Source: a bacterium (GTDB taxonomy: Bacteria > JAMCPX01). Taken from it: a stretch of DNA of 64,000 nt. Each line of letters opens with the position of its first letter. Position 1 is the first letter of the stretch. The position numbers and the translations under genes are program-made. The stretch lies in contig JAJYUJ010000006.1 of NCBI GenBank assembly GCA_021792615.1, positions 21,195 to 85,194 of the forward strand. The letters are read 5' to 3'. Positions 42,387-50,640 of the stretch are shown in pieces. A model generated the notes under the pieces. It worked only from the letters and a program-made list of their open reading frames with translations, did no database searches and was not told the DNA's origin.

Positions 42387-43445
42387 TTATTTCGGCTTGT
42401 TCATGATGGTATCCGTTACCACCTTTACTGCTGTTCCGCCTGCCAATGCGTAATTTCCCTGGGTGATGACAAGCTGTCCCTGACTCAGTCCGCTGAGGAC
42501 TTCGACCTTGCCGTCTTCTTCATAACCAGTCGTAACGCTAACTTCCCGTGCGATAAGATCCTGTCCGACGACCATAACGTATTCCTTCCCTGTGTCCGGA
42601 TCAAAGAGGATAGCGTCTTTCGGTACAATAAGCGTGTTTTTATGGGTATTGCTGATAATATCTACAACAGCGAACATGCCGTCCTTTATCTCCTGGTCTT
42701 TGTTGGGAAAACTTACATTGAGCGCTACAGTCTGGGTTTCCTGGGACACGGTGGGGTTGATCGTTACAATCCTGCCGGTGAACACGTCATTCGGAAAAGA
42801 TAAAAAATGGATAAGCACGGTATCGCCGATCTTGACCTGCTCAAGATACAGGGAAGGCAGGTCCACATGCAGATAGGTGCTCGATAGATCTTCCACCGCT
42901 ACAATGGGTGCATTTGCCTGAACGAGGGCATTGCTGCTGACATACCGCCTGCTCACATACCCGTTAAATGGTGAAGAGAGCGATAGTATGCCGAGTCTTA
43001 AAAAATACTGTTTTTTTGCATTGGGTACAGCCGCACTGCCCCGGATAGCCGCTTCAGCTTCAATAGGCCTCAACCGTGCAACCACACTGCCCCTCCTGAC
43101 AAAATCTCCTTCTTTGACCAGCAGCTCCGTAACGACGCCCTCTACAGGGGAGTTGATCTCCACCTTCTTTAAAACATCCACCCTTCCCGTTGCCTGAATA
43201 AGGTGATTGACGTTCCCGCGTACTACCCGGGCAGCCTTGACCTCGACCTGCGGGGCCTGCTCCGCGACCTGCGGTTTTGAAGAACAGGAAGCAAGGAGGA
43301 GTGAGGCAAGCAGGAATATAAACGCTGAAGAACATTGCCGGACAGGTCTGACAAGCCGGACACGTCCGACCTGTCCAATTGAGCCTGACAATGTTCTTTC
43401 TTCCGACTTCAGTCCTCCAACTCTCTGTATATTTTTATCTCCCAT
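42387..43445 (-). CDS. RND periplasmic adaptor (MFP/HlyD family) lipoprotein
   Basis: A 352-residue membrane-fusion protein. A lipobox (FLLASLLLASC) is followed by the biotinyl-lipoyl and beta-barrel domains: 'QATGRVDVLKKVEINSPVEGVVTELLVKEGDFVRRGSVVARL', 'FNGYVSRRYVSSNALVQANAPIVAVED' and 'IPKDAILFDPDTGKEYV'. The coiled-coil hairpin is very short, replaced by 'RPIEAEAAIRGSAAVPNAKKQYFL'. About 40 residues precede the lipobox; their coding sequence contains a 69-bp palindromic element (43329-43397) read in frame. The start at 43445 has AGAGGTGA upstream and overlaps tolC by 11 bp. It should link the RND pumps to TolC. Confidence 0.9.
   Translation of the reverse strand: MGDKNIQRVGGLKSEERTLSGSIGQVGRVRLVRPVRQCSSAFIFLLASLLLASCSSKPQVAEQAPQVEVKAARVVRGNVNHLIQATGRVDVLKKVEINSPVEGVVTELLVKEGDFVRRGSVVARLRPIEAEAAIRGSAAVPNAKKQYFLRLGILSLSSPFNGYVSRRYVSSNALVQANAPIVAVEDLSSTYLHVDLPSLYLEQVKIGDTVLIHFLSFPNDVFTGRIVTINPTVSQETQTVALNVSFPNKDQEIKDGMFAVVDIISNTHKNTLIVPKDAILFDPDTGKEYVMVVGQDLIAREVSVTTGYEEDGKVEVLSGLSQGQLVITQGNYALAGGTAVKVVTDTIMNKPK
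43329..43397. repeat. 69-bp nested palindromic element inside the MFP adaptor gene
   Basis: Exact outer arms AGAACATTG (43329-43337) and CAATGTTCT (43389-43397), and exact inner arms GGACAGGTC (43340-43348) and GACCTGTCC (43368-43376), with short 'CCGGACACGTCCGAC'-like direct repeats in the middle. Its length is 23 codons and it contains no stop on the coding strand, so the adaptor gene reads straight through it. Confidence 0.85.
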
Positions 43446-44730
43446 ATATTTCACCTCTCAAAAACTGTAGTTCGTAAAATGCCTTGTAAAAATCAGCCTG
43501 GGCAGTTGCCATATCCATCTGGGTAGTCGTCATGAGCTGCCTGTCCAGCAGGACCTCGTAACTGCTTATCCGGCCTCCGCCGGTGTACCGTGCCTCGGAA
43601 TACTCGAAATTTTGTTTGGACAGCTTTATGTCCTTCTGATAAAGGTTTATGCGTTCAACAGCGCTTGCCAGATTTTTTAAGGCATTGCGATAGGAAAGCT
43701 CCAGCTGGTTGACAAGCAATTGTTCGTTAAACTGCACCTTTTCGAGCCGCATTCTGGCTGCTTCCACCCCGTAGGAAACAGCGCCCCACTCGAAAACCGG
43801 CAGGTTAAGCATGGCAAGATAAGAATAGCCGCGGTATTGGCCATAGGCCATGGGCTGCGGCTCAGCCAGCCATCCGGCGTCAGCCTCGATACTCAAGGTG
43901 GGCAGGTGCTTCGCCCTCTGTGCGCTGACATTATATTTCTGAGACCGTTCTTCATACCGTACGGCTTGTAACGCGGGATTCTTGCTGAATATCTGTTCGT
44001 TAATTTCAGAAGAAGCAGATACGGTGAACGGTACCGGTTCGAGCGCCAATACGGTTTGAGGTGTAATGGGAATACCGGTCAAGGACGACAGGGTGTTGAG
44101 CTGTGAAAGCAGTTTTATATCGAATGATTTGAGCCTTGCCCTTGTATTGTCAAGCTCTATCTGCGTCCTGAGCACATCATTCTCCGTCACCAGCCCCGTG
44201 GAAAGAAGCCGCTTTGTCAACGACAGATAATCCCCGAGACTGTTGATATTCTCCTGAAGGATCTTGATCTCTTCTCCATAGGTTACGGCATCTACAAATA
44301 TATTCTTGACCGTATAGGCAAGACCGCTCTCCATGGCCTTTTGTTCGTATCGCGCAGATTCAAACGACATCTTCAGTTGTTTTGCCGAAAGCCAGCGTGA
44401 AGGGCTGAACAGGTCTACCTGAGCTACTGCCTGAAGTGAGGCAATGCCTCCGTTCGTTACGGCGGGGTCATATCCATAGGCCCTGCCATAACTTGAGGAC
44501 AGGCTTACCGACGGCAGCAGTAACGCACGGGATTGTTTGTATTCGCTGCTCAACAAACCGGTATTGGCACGCGCATAGCCGGACACGGGATAATTGCGGA
44601 TCGCCTTCTCGATGCACACCTTCAAGGTAACCGGCGAATCAGCATAACCCGGGCCGGGCGCGGTAACAAAGAGTATTATATTCGTTACCATGAATATCAG
44701 GACCAACAGCCCCTGCCTTCTTATTTTCAT
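43435..44730 (-). CDS. TolC-family outer-membrane efflux protein
   Basis: A 431-residue OMF protein with a signal peptide (about residues 1-31, 'LLVLIFMVTNIILFVTAPGPGYA') and two copies of the TolC helical and strand repeat ('LKVCIEKAIRNYPVSGYARANTGLLSSEYKQSRALLLPSVSLSSSYG' and the related 'LLVNQLELSYRNALKNLASAVERINLYQKDIKLSKQNFEYSEARYTGGGRISSYEVL'). The start at 44730 was chosen over 44763, because the promoter at 44776-44802 would leave the latter almost leaderless and the signal peptide begins 'MKIRRQG'. It is the first gene of the efflux operon and overlaps the MFP gene by 11 bp. Confidence 0.93.
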   Translation of the reverse strand: MKIRRQGLLVLIFMVTNIILFVTAPGPGYADSPVTLKVCIEKAIRNYPVSGYARANTGLLSSEYKQSRALLLPSVSLSSSYGRAYGYDPAVTNGGIASLQAVAQVDLFSPSRWLSAKQLKMSFESARYEQKAMESGLAYTVKNIFVDAVTYGEEIKILQENINSLGDYLSLTKRLLSTGLVTENDVLRTQIELDNTRARLKSFDIKLLSQLNTLSSLTGIPITPQTVLALEPVPFTVSASSEINEQIFSKNPALQAVRYEERSQKYNVSAQRAKHLPTLSIEADAGWLAEPQPMAYGQYRGYSYLAMLNLPVFEWGAVSYGVEAARMRLEKVQFNEQLLVNQLELSYRNALKNLASAVERINLYQKDIKLSKQNFEYSEARYTGGGRISSYEVLLDRQLMTTTQMDMATAQADFYKAFYELQFLRGEIYGR

Positions 44731-44775
44731 ATCCTCTCGTAAATATTTTATTCTTGTATGCATATATTTAGTAAA

Positions 44776-44802
44776 ATTATACCGTAATCATTAAATTTTC
44801 AA
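44776..44802 (-). promoter_or_regulatory. Candidate sigma-70 promoter of the efflux operon
   Basis: A perfect TATAAT (44776-44781 on the minus strand) is preceded by TTGAAA (44797-44802) at a short 15-nt spacing, within a very AT-rich stretch. The start point would be about 39 nt before the preferred tolC ATG. Confidence 0.5.
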
Positions 44803-44960
44803 TAAAATAAGATTAATTTTTTTTAATTTTCCCCTTTTCCCGCTCTGATCCTTTATCCATTTCCCATCACTACTTCCCCCTGCTCTCCTTGTTCCTTGAT
44901 TATATCTGGAATTGTGCTATTGAAGGAAAGCTATATCAGTGCATGAAGGAGGCACAATAC

Positions 44961-47591
44961 GTGAGATGTTTTAAATGTCTTACAGAAGTACCGACAGGAA
45001 CAGAAGTCTGTCCGAATTGCGGTCAAGTTCTTATACCAAAGGCAGCAAAGAAGAACAAAGAGACAAAAGACCCTGCCGGTACCCAGATTAAACAAAAAGA
45101 GTATCAGATAGGCGACACGATAAAGGACCGCTATGAGGTCAGGGGGGAACTGGGCAAAAAAGGTACGGGATTCACGTATAAGGTTCGGGATAAAGAAAAG
45201 AAAAAGACCTTCGTGCTCAAACAGATACATTCTTCACTGATAACTTCGGATGAATCAAAGGCGCGTTTTTTTGATATTATAAAAGAAGTAATCAAGATGA
45301 ACCTGCATGAGGTCGTCTCAATCCATGATTACGGGGAAGACAATGGAGCAATCTATTTTGTTTCCGAATACATAGAAGGACTCACGCTGAGAAAGCTGCT
45401 GGACGTCAGAAAAGAGATGAAACAGTTTTTCAAAGGCGAAGAACTCGAATCCATACTCACGCAGATATGCAAGGCACTTATTACAGCCCATAATCACGGG
45501 GTTATACACGGAGATCTGAAACCCGAGAATATATTCATATTGCCCAGCGGTCTTAAGATTACGGAATTCGGTATAACCGGCTCTTTCTCACCGCTCGATT
45601 TTACATCGATCCAGCAGGACATGGGTGACGCTTACAAGTATATAGCACCCGAAATCGTTATCGGCGGTAACCTGTCAAAATCAAGCGATATCTATTCACT
45701 CGGCGCTATAGTTTATGAGATGCTTACCGGTGTAATACCCGGAAGTGTCGTAAATCCGCTGAACACTTACAACAGTGAACTTCCTCCGGCTGCTAACGAT
45801 ATCGTCCTCAAAGCACTACGTCAGGATCCTGAACAGAGAACTCAATACGTATTTGAATTTTACAAAAATTTACTCGAAAGTCTCGATCAAAAAGCAGGTA
45901 TTTTCGAAGAAAAGCCGTGGATAACGAAACAAACGGCAGAAACAGAACAGACCGGAAAACTACAAACTGAGGTAGACGAAGAACTACTCATGTACGTGGA
46001 GACCGGCAGGACAGCCCCGGCACCTGCATCTGACAAACAAGGACCTGTTTCAAAAGAAGAGAAACCTGCACCACCGGCACCGGAAAAAAATGAAGTACCG
46101 CAACCTGAACCGCCAAAACCGTCAACCTCCGCACAACCGGAGCAGGAACAACAACCGGAAAAAGAAAAATCAGCGGAAGAAATCAAAGAATCAACCCGGG
46201 AACCGGGTCCGCAGGCCGCAGAAGCAACAAAACAGATTCCTCCTGCTGAACATCAACACGGTAATGAGGAACGTGTCATCGCAAAACCCGCAGAGCAACC
46301 CGTAAAAGAAGAAATTTCGGGAGAAAAGATAGAAGCAGAAAAAATACAACCCGCGCCTGAACCTGCTGTCACAGAGCAGCCAAAACAAGAAATGTCAAAA
46401 CAACAGGAAGAAATCTCCAGGACAATTCCGGAGGTAATTCCGGAAAAGATTGAACAAACAAAGCCTGAACCGGAACAAACCGGGATAGATGATATTGCCA
46501 AACATCTGGGGATAATCACCGAAGAGCTCCAGGGCACAAAACCAATTAAACCAAAACCAGCGGGACCTGTTCAGGAAAAGCCTCCTGTTTCTCAAAGTCA
46601 GGTTGACAAGTCTGCTCCTCAGAGGGTCGAACCTGCTCCGGCCAGGCAGATACCGCCAAAATCAGCACCGGTGGCAGCTACCTTGGAGACGAAGAAAAAA
46701 CCGGCAGTACTGTTGATTGCAGGTACCATCGTACTCGCTGCCGCGGCATTAATAGTTACCGGATGGTTTTTGTTAAAATCTCCTTCAAAAGAGGTTTCCG
46801 GTGTTACACCTCCAAAAACGAATAAAGCAATCGAGACGAATACGAAACCAGTCACGGCTGCAGAACATGCGGTTACCGGAACTGTGGTACAAGCCAAACC
46901 TCCTGTCGAAAGGCAGGAAGTGAAAAAACAGGAGATAAAAAAACCGGTTGAACGGCCGCGCCGGGAAAAAAAGATTGCAGCGGCACCAAAACCATTACCC
47001 CCGAAATGTCCTGCCGATATGGCATATATACCCTCGGGCAGCTTCATCATGGGTAGCAGCCCTTCGGACCCGCTGAGGGACTTTTCCGAAAAACCTGACG
47101 TACGGACATACGTCCGGTCATTCTGCATCGATAAATACGAGTATCCTGACCAGGAAGGCGTTATTCCGCAAACGAATGTAAGCTTCTATAAGGCAGAAAG
47201 GTTGTGCAGGGCTGAAGGCAAACAATTGTGTTCAGAGGATGAGTGGGAAAAGGCATGCAAAGGTCCCTCTTCATTAAAGTATCCTTACGGTAATGTATGG
47301 AATTCCGCGAAATGTGACACGCAGAACAAGGATGGAACAAACAGATCCATAGTGCCGTCAGGCACCTACAGAGCATGCGTAAGCGGCTATGGAGTATATG
47401 ATATGAGCGGAAATGTGATGGAATGGACCGACAACATTTTTTCGCCACAGGATACAACTGATAAGGTCGTCAAAGGCGGATCTTTCACGAAACCCGATTG
47501 GGCAACACGATGCGCATACCGGTACAATATGCTTCCGACCTCAACGAGCAATGAGGTTGGCTTCAGATGCTGCAAACCGCCGGAAAGATAA
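44961..47591 (+). CDS. Membrane-anchored Ser/Thr kinase with C-terminal FGE/SUMF domain
   Basis: An 876-residue multidomain protein. Residues 1-24 form a zinc ribbon (C3, C6, C17, C20). A Hanks-type kinase domain (about 58-310) has K87, 'VIHGDLKPEN' (183-190 region; catalytic D185 and N190 kept, HRD changed to HGD), 'TEFG' in place of DFG (202-204) and 'APE' (229-231). A long Pro/Glu/Lys-rich linker (about 340-590) follows, then one membrane helix ('VLLIAGTIVLAAAALIVTGWFLL') and a formylglycine-enzyme-like sulfatase-modifying domain ('MAYIPSGSFIMGS...YDMSGNVMEWTDN...KGGSF...GFRCCKP'). The GTG at 44961 is used, with GAAGGAGG 8 nt upstream and the zinc ribbon directly after it; longer ATG starts lack a ribosome site. 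FGE-like domains at such positions usually bind ligands rather than modify sulfatases. Confidence 0.88.
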   Translation: MRCFKCLTEVPTGTEVCPNCGQVLIPKAAKKNKETKDPAGTQIKQKEYQIGDTIKDRYEVRGELGKKGTGFTYKVRDKEKKKTFVLKQIHSSLITSDESKARFFDIIKEVIKMNLHEVVSIHDYGEDNGAIYFVSEYIEGLTLRKLLDVRKEMKQFFKGEELESILTQICKALITAHNHGVIHGDLKPENIFILPSGLKITEFGITGSFSPLDFTSIQQDMGDAYKYIAPEIVIGGNLSKSSDIYSLGAIVYEMLTGVIPGSVVNPLNTYNSELPPAANDIVLKALRQDPEQRTQYVFEFYKNLLESLDQKAGIFEEKPWITKQTAETEQTGKLQTEVDEELLMYVETGRTAPAPASDKQGPVSKEEKPAPPAPEKNEVPQPEPPKPSTSAQPEQEQQPEKEKSAEEIKESTREPGPQAAEATKQIPPAEHQHGNEERVIAKPAEQPVKEEISGEKIEAEKIQPAPEPAVTEQPKQEMSKQQEEISRTIPEVIPEKIEQTKPEPEQTGIDDIAKHLGIITEELQGTKPIKPKPAGPVQEKPPVSQSQVDKSAPQRVEPAPARQIPPKSAPVAATLETKKKPAVLLIAGTIVLAAAALIVTGWFLLKSPSKEVSGVTPPKTNKAIETNTKPVTAAEHAVTGTVVQAKPPVERQEVKKQEIKKPVERPRREKKIAAAPKPLPPKCPADMAYIPSGSFIMGSSPSDPLRDFSEKPDVRTYVRSFCIDKYEYPDQEGVIPQTNVSFYKAERLCRAEGKQLCSEDEWEKACKGPSSLKYPYGNVWNSAKCDTQNKDGTNRSIVPSGTYRACVSGYGVYDMSGNVMEWTDNIFSPQDTTDKVVKGGSFTKPDWATRCAYRYNMLPTSTSNEVGFRCCKPPER

Positions 47592-47603
47592 GAACGTTAT
47601 TGT

Positions 47604-48857
47604 ATGAACACCTCTGCCTCGTATATTTTGATCGCGTATGTGTTTGTAGCGATATGCGGCTATTGGCTTGAACACCTGAAACTTTCATACCTGAAAAGAT
47701 ACGGTACTGTTGTTCCGCCTGAATTTGCAGGCAGTATCGATCAAAAGCTGCTGGACAGCTCAAGCAGGTATACCATCGAATCGACAAAGTTCGGCATCGC
47801 TTCATCCCTGTTCAGCAATGTTCTGCTTATAGCGTTTTTCTTTACAGGCATTCTCGGCACCTTTACTGCATGGATCGCTTCCCTCCATCTGAACTTTATC
47901 GTGGCTGGTATTGTCTTTTTTTTACTGCTTGTTTACGCAGATACCTTCCTGACAATCCCTTTCAGCGTGTATCAGACATTTAAGATAGAAAAAAAATTCG
48001 GCTTCAATACGATGACGGCAAAATTATGGCTCACGGATTTCGTAAAATCCCTTCTCGTATCGACGGTGCTTCTCTCTTTAATCACAGCAGCCGGTCTCTG
48101 GCTTATTGAAAAAAGCCCCTTGCATTGGTGGCTGTGGGTATGGCTTTTCTTTCTCATATTCAGTATCTTCATGATGTATATCTCTCCCTATGTGATAGAG
48201 CCGTTGTTTAACAAGTTTCGTCCTGTTGAAGATGAAAACCTCAAAGCGGGCATTCAGGAACTGACGGAAAAGGTCGGCGTTAAGATCAGCAAGATCCTCA
48301 AAATGGACGCATCGAAAAGGACAAAGCATACCAACGCCTATTTCACCGGCATCGGAAGGGTCAAAAGGGTCGTCCTCTTTGATACACTCCTGAACTCGAT
48401 GAGCACGGAGGAGATCATCGTGGTCCTGGGACACGAGCTCGGACATTGGAAAAAGAAGCATGTCTTAAAGCAATTGGTCCTTATGGAGGCGATTTCTCTG
48501 GCAGTGCTCTACCTGTCCTTTCGGTTGATGCAGGGCAGCCTTTTGCTCAATTGGTTCGGTATCTCCACAAACAGCCAGTTTGCAAAGATAGCGATCCTTA
48601 TGTTTCTTGGTACGATTGCGGCATTCCCGTTTACGCCGGCGTTTAACCTCTTCTCCAGAAGGCATGAAAGGGAAGCAGACACCTTCGCCTGTGAACTCAC
48701 CGACAATCCGGACGCCATGATCAGCGCACTGGTAAAGCTTTCAAAGGACAACCTCTCAAACCTCCACCCCCACCCGGTATACAGCGCCTTCTACTATTCC
48801 CACCCGCCGGTAACCGAGAGAATACAACACATCAAGGAGTGGAAAAAATCCCGGTAG
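47604..48857 (+). CDS. M48-family (Ste24-like CAAX) integral-membrane metalloprotease
   Basis: A 417-residue Ste24-type endopeptidase. The zinc motif HEXXH is 'LGHELGHWKKKH' (H277, E278, H281), and the third ligand is in 'RRHEREADTFACELT'. At least six membrane helices are present. The N-terminal 'YWLEHLKLSYLKRYG' and the 'PYVIEPLFNKFRPVEDENLKAGIQELTEKVGVKISKILKMDASKRTKHTNAYFTGIG' block are characteristic of Ste24/M48A. In bacteria the targets are mostly unknown; envelope protein turnover is the usual proposal. It lies 12 bp after the kinase/FGE gene, so the two are probably co-transcribed. Confidence 0.95.
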   Translation: MNTSASYILIAYVFVAICGYWLEHLKLSYLKRYGTVVPPEFAGSIDQKLLDSSSRYTIESTKFGIASSLFSNVLLIAFFFTGILGTFTAWIASLHLNFIVAGIVFFLLLVYADTFLTIPFSVYQTFKIEKKFGFNTMTAKLWLTDFVKSLLVSTVLLSLITAAGLWLIEKSPLHWWLWVWLFFLIFSIFMMYISPYVIEPLFNKFRPVEDENLKAGIQELTEKVGVKISKILKMDASKRTKHTNAYFTGIGRVKRVVLFDTLLNSMSTEEIIVVLGHELGHWKKKHVLKQLVLMEAISLAVLYLSFRLMQGSLLLNWFGISTNSQFAKIAILMFLGTIAAFPFTPAFNLFSRRHEREADTFACELTDNPDAMISALVKLSKDNLSNLHPHPVYSAFYYSHPPVTERIQHIKEWKKSR

Positions 48858-48928
48858 CTCCCCGTTCCTGCTTCCCCCAATAAGATTCTTCAATTCCCCT
48901 TTACCTAGAGTGGCGAGAATTGTATTCC

Positions 48929-49002
48929 GTCATTGCGATGCGTCATCGGTGCAGAAGCAATCTCTCCCTTCCCTGTCATTCCCGTAAAAACGGGAATCCA
49001 GT
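48929..49002. repeat. Compound palindromic repeats downstream of the M48 gene
   Basis: Two repeat families touch here. Bases 48929-48963 match half of the 'GTCATTGCGA...GAAGCAATCT' element seen at 39061. Bases 48975-49002 are a complete 'GTCATTCCCGT-AAAA-ACGGGAATCC' palindrome with perfect 8-bp arms (48978-48985 and 48990-48997), of the family at 21161 and 24977. Confidence 0.8.
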
Positions 49003-49138
49003 TCCAACCCAGTTCTTTCTTATTCTCTATGCTCAATCTTTGAAAGCCTTGTTTCGTGATCATCAAGCTTAGCGGAGGGTTTTTTATCCCCGATTCATTC
49101 TCTTGCCTTTTCCGCATGCATCATGCTATCTGCAAATC

Positions 49139-50464
49139 ATGCGTTCCAATGCCCTTGTATACGTAATCTCCATCTTAATGGCTCTCTTCATCGGCTGGTC
49201 AATGTTCAACCCCCATTTCAGCGGTTCGATGGAATACCTGCTCATGGTTGTATTCTTCGTCATGCTCGCATGGATTATCCTTGTAATCTTCGTCCCTGAC
49301 CGCAGGGAAAGAAACTATATTTTCTCCATATTCCTATTGGCTCTTTTTCTAAGAATACTCGTCTCTTTTCTTATTCATACCTTACTTCCGCTTGGCTATT
49401 TTGCACCGGATGAGCCGGGTACGATCTTGAACGGAAGAATAACTGCAGAATATTGGAGAGGATCTACCACAATACAGGGCGTAAAAGGGAGTGTATTTGA
49501 TATTGCCGGAATCGTTTTTTATATCTTCGGTTACAACCCAAATATCTTATTTTTACTTGCGAACTTCCTCGGTGCAATGACAGTTCTGAATGCCTATTTT
49601 ATAACAAAGCGCCTGTTCAATGAGCAGTCAGCACGTTATAGTGCATTGGCAGTAACCATTTTGCCATCACTTATACTCTGGTCTTCCATGCCTTTAAAGG
49701 ATGTATACTCACAGTTCTTAATTACATCCATCATGCACATGACTTTAAGAGTCAAAGAACGCTTCAGACTCAATAATGTTGCAATTATTATAGCCTTGAT
49801 AGCATTGATTGGGTTTGTACGGGCATATCTTATGTTCATCGTCTTAGTTGCTATTGCAGGGACATTTATCCCTGTACGCAAAGAAACCTTTTTAAGGAAT
49901 ACAATTATTATTACTATTTTTGCTATGGCATTTGTTGTGTTTTTTTCATCATACTCGTCAAAACAAGCCTCTCTCTTTGGGAATACCCCGGAAACCACAT
50001 TCCAAACACTGCAACAAACCAGACAAGGCTTTTATTCGGGTGGATCTAAAATGCTCGGACATATCAATGTTGCAAGCCCTGTCAATGCTTTATTGTATTT
50101 ACCTCTCCTTTTAGCTGCTTTTTTTCTTGCTCCCTTCCCATGGGACGTAACCGGAAGTATATTGCATAACCTTGCAACTGCAGAAAGCATCGTATGGTAT
50201 TATCTTTTCTATTACGCAATAAAGGCCATTATTCGATCATTTAAAGAAGGCAATTTCGATACATTGCCTGTGCTCGTCATGGTTGGCGTTTTATCTATTG
50301 CTTATGCGCTTGCAATCAGTAATATGGGCGCGGCGTATCGTTTCCGTGGACAGGTTTCTGTCCTGCTGCTGGTCTTCACAGGCTATGGACTTTATTTAAG
50401 GAAGCAGAAACACCTAATAAAACATGCCCTGCCTGATGAACCAAACTCCCCTTCTTCCCCCTGA
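49139..50464 (+). CDS. GT-C-like multipass membrane protein, tandem copy 1
   Basis: A 441-residue protein with about ten membrane helices and no charged soluble domain. After the third helix comes 'LLPLGYFAPDEPGTILNGR', whose acidic 'APDEPG' in the first long loop is like the catalytic loop of GT-C/PMT-type glycosyltransferases that use lipid-linked sugars. 'NAYFITKRLFNEQSARYSALAVTILPSLILWSSMPLKD' is also typical of GT39-like proteins. The ATG at 49139 is preferred: it and its upstream bases (ATGCTATCTG, then ATGCGTTC) are conserved in copy 2. No Shine-Dalgarno is seen. Copy 1 and 2 are alike along their whole length, with the GT-C loop kept in both. Substrate unknown. Confidence 0.82.
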   Translation: MRSNALVYVISILMALFIGWSMFNPHFSGSMEYLLMVVFFVMLAWIILVIFVPDRRERNYIFSIFLLALFLRILVSFLIHTLLPLGYFAPDEPGTILNGRITAEYWRGSTTIQGVKGSVFDIAGIVFYIFGYNPNILFLLANFLGAMTVLNAYFITKRLFNEQSARYSALAVTILPSLILWSSMPLKDVYSQFLITSIMHMTLRVKERFRLNNVAIIIALIALIGFVRAYLMFIVLVAIAGTFIPVRKETFLRNTIIITIFAMAFVVFFSSYSSKQASLFGNTPETTFQTLQQTRQGFYSGGSKMLGHINVASPVNALLYLPLLLAAFFLAPFPWDVTGSILHNLATAESIVWYYLFYYAIKAIIRSFKEGNFDTLPVLVMVGVLSIAYALAISNMGAAYRFRGQVSVLLLVFTGYGLYLRKQKHLIKHALPDEPNSPSSP

Positions 50465-50640
50465 TATGGGGGATTTAAGGGGGTTGAGAGCCCGGACTGA
50501 AGAGTCACCACTGTTCTGTCATTATGATGCTCAGTCAAAGAATCTGCCTTTTCTCTCCGGAATTATAATCTCCGGCGACATTCCTCGCTCCTCCATTCCT
50601 TCTTCTTGCCTTTTCTGCAAGCAACATGCTATCTGAAAAC

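Noticed and set aside
48905-49117. 70-codon minus-strand frame with 'WIPVFTGMT'
   Set aside because: It is a read-through of the repeat at 48975-49002.
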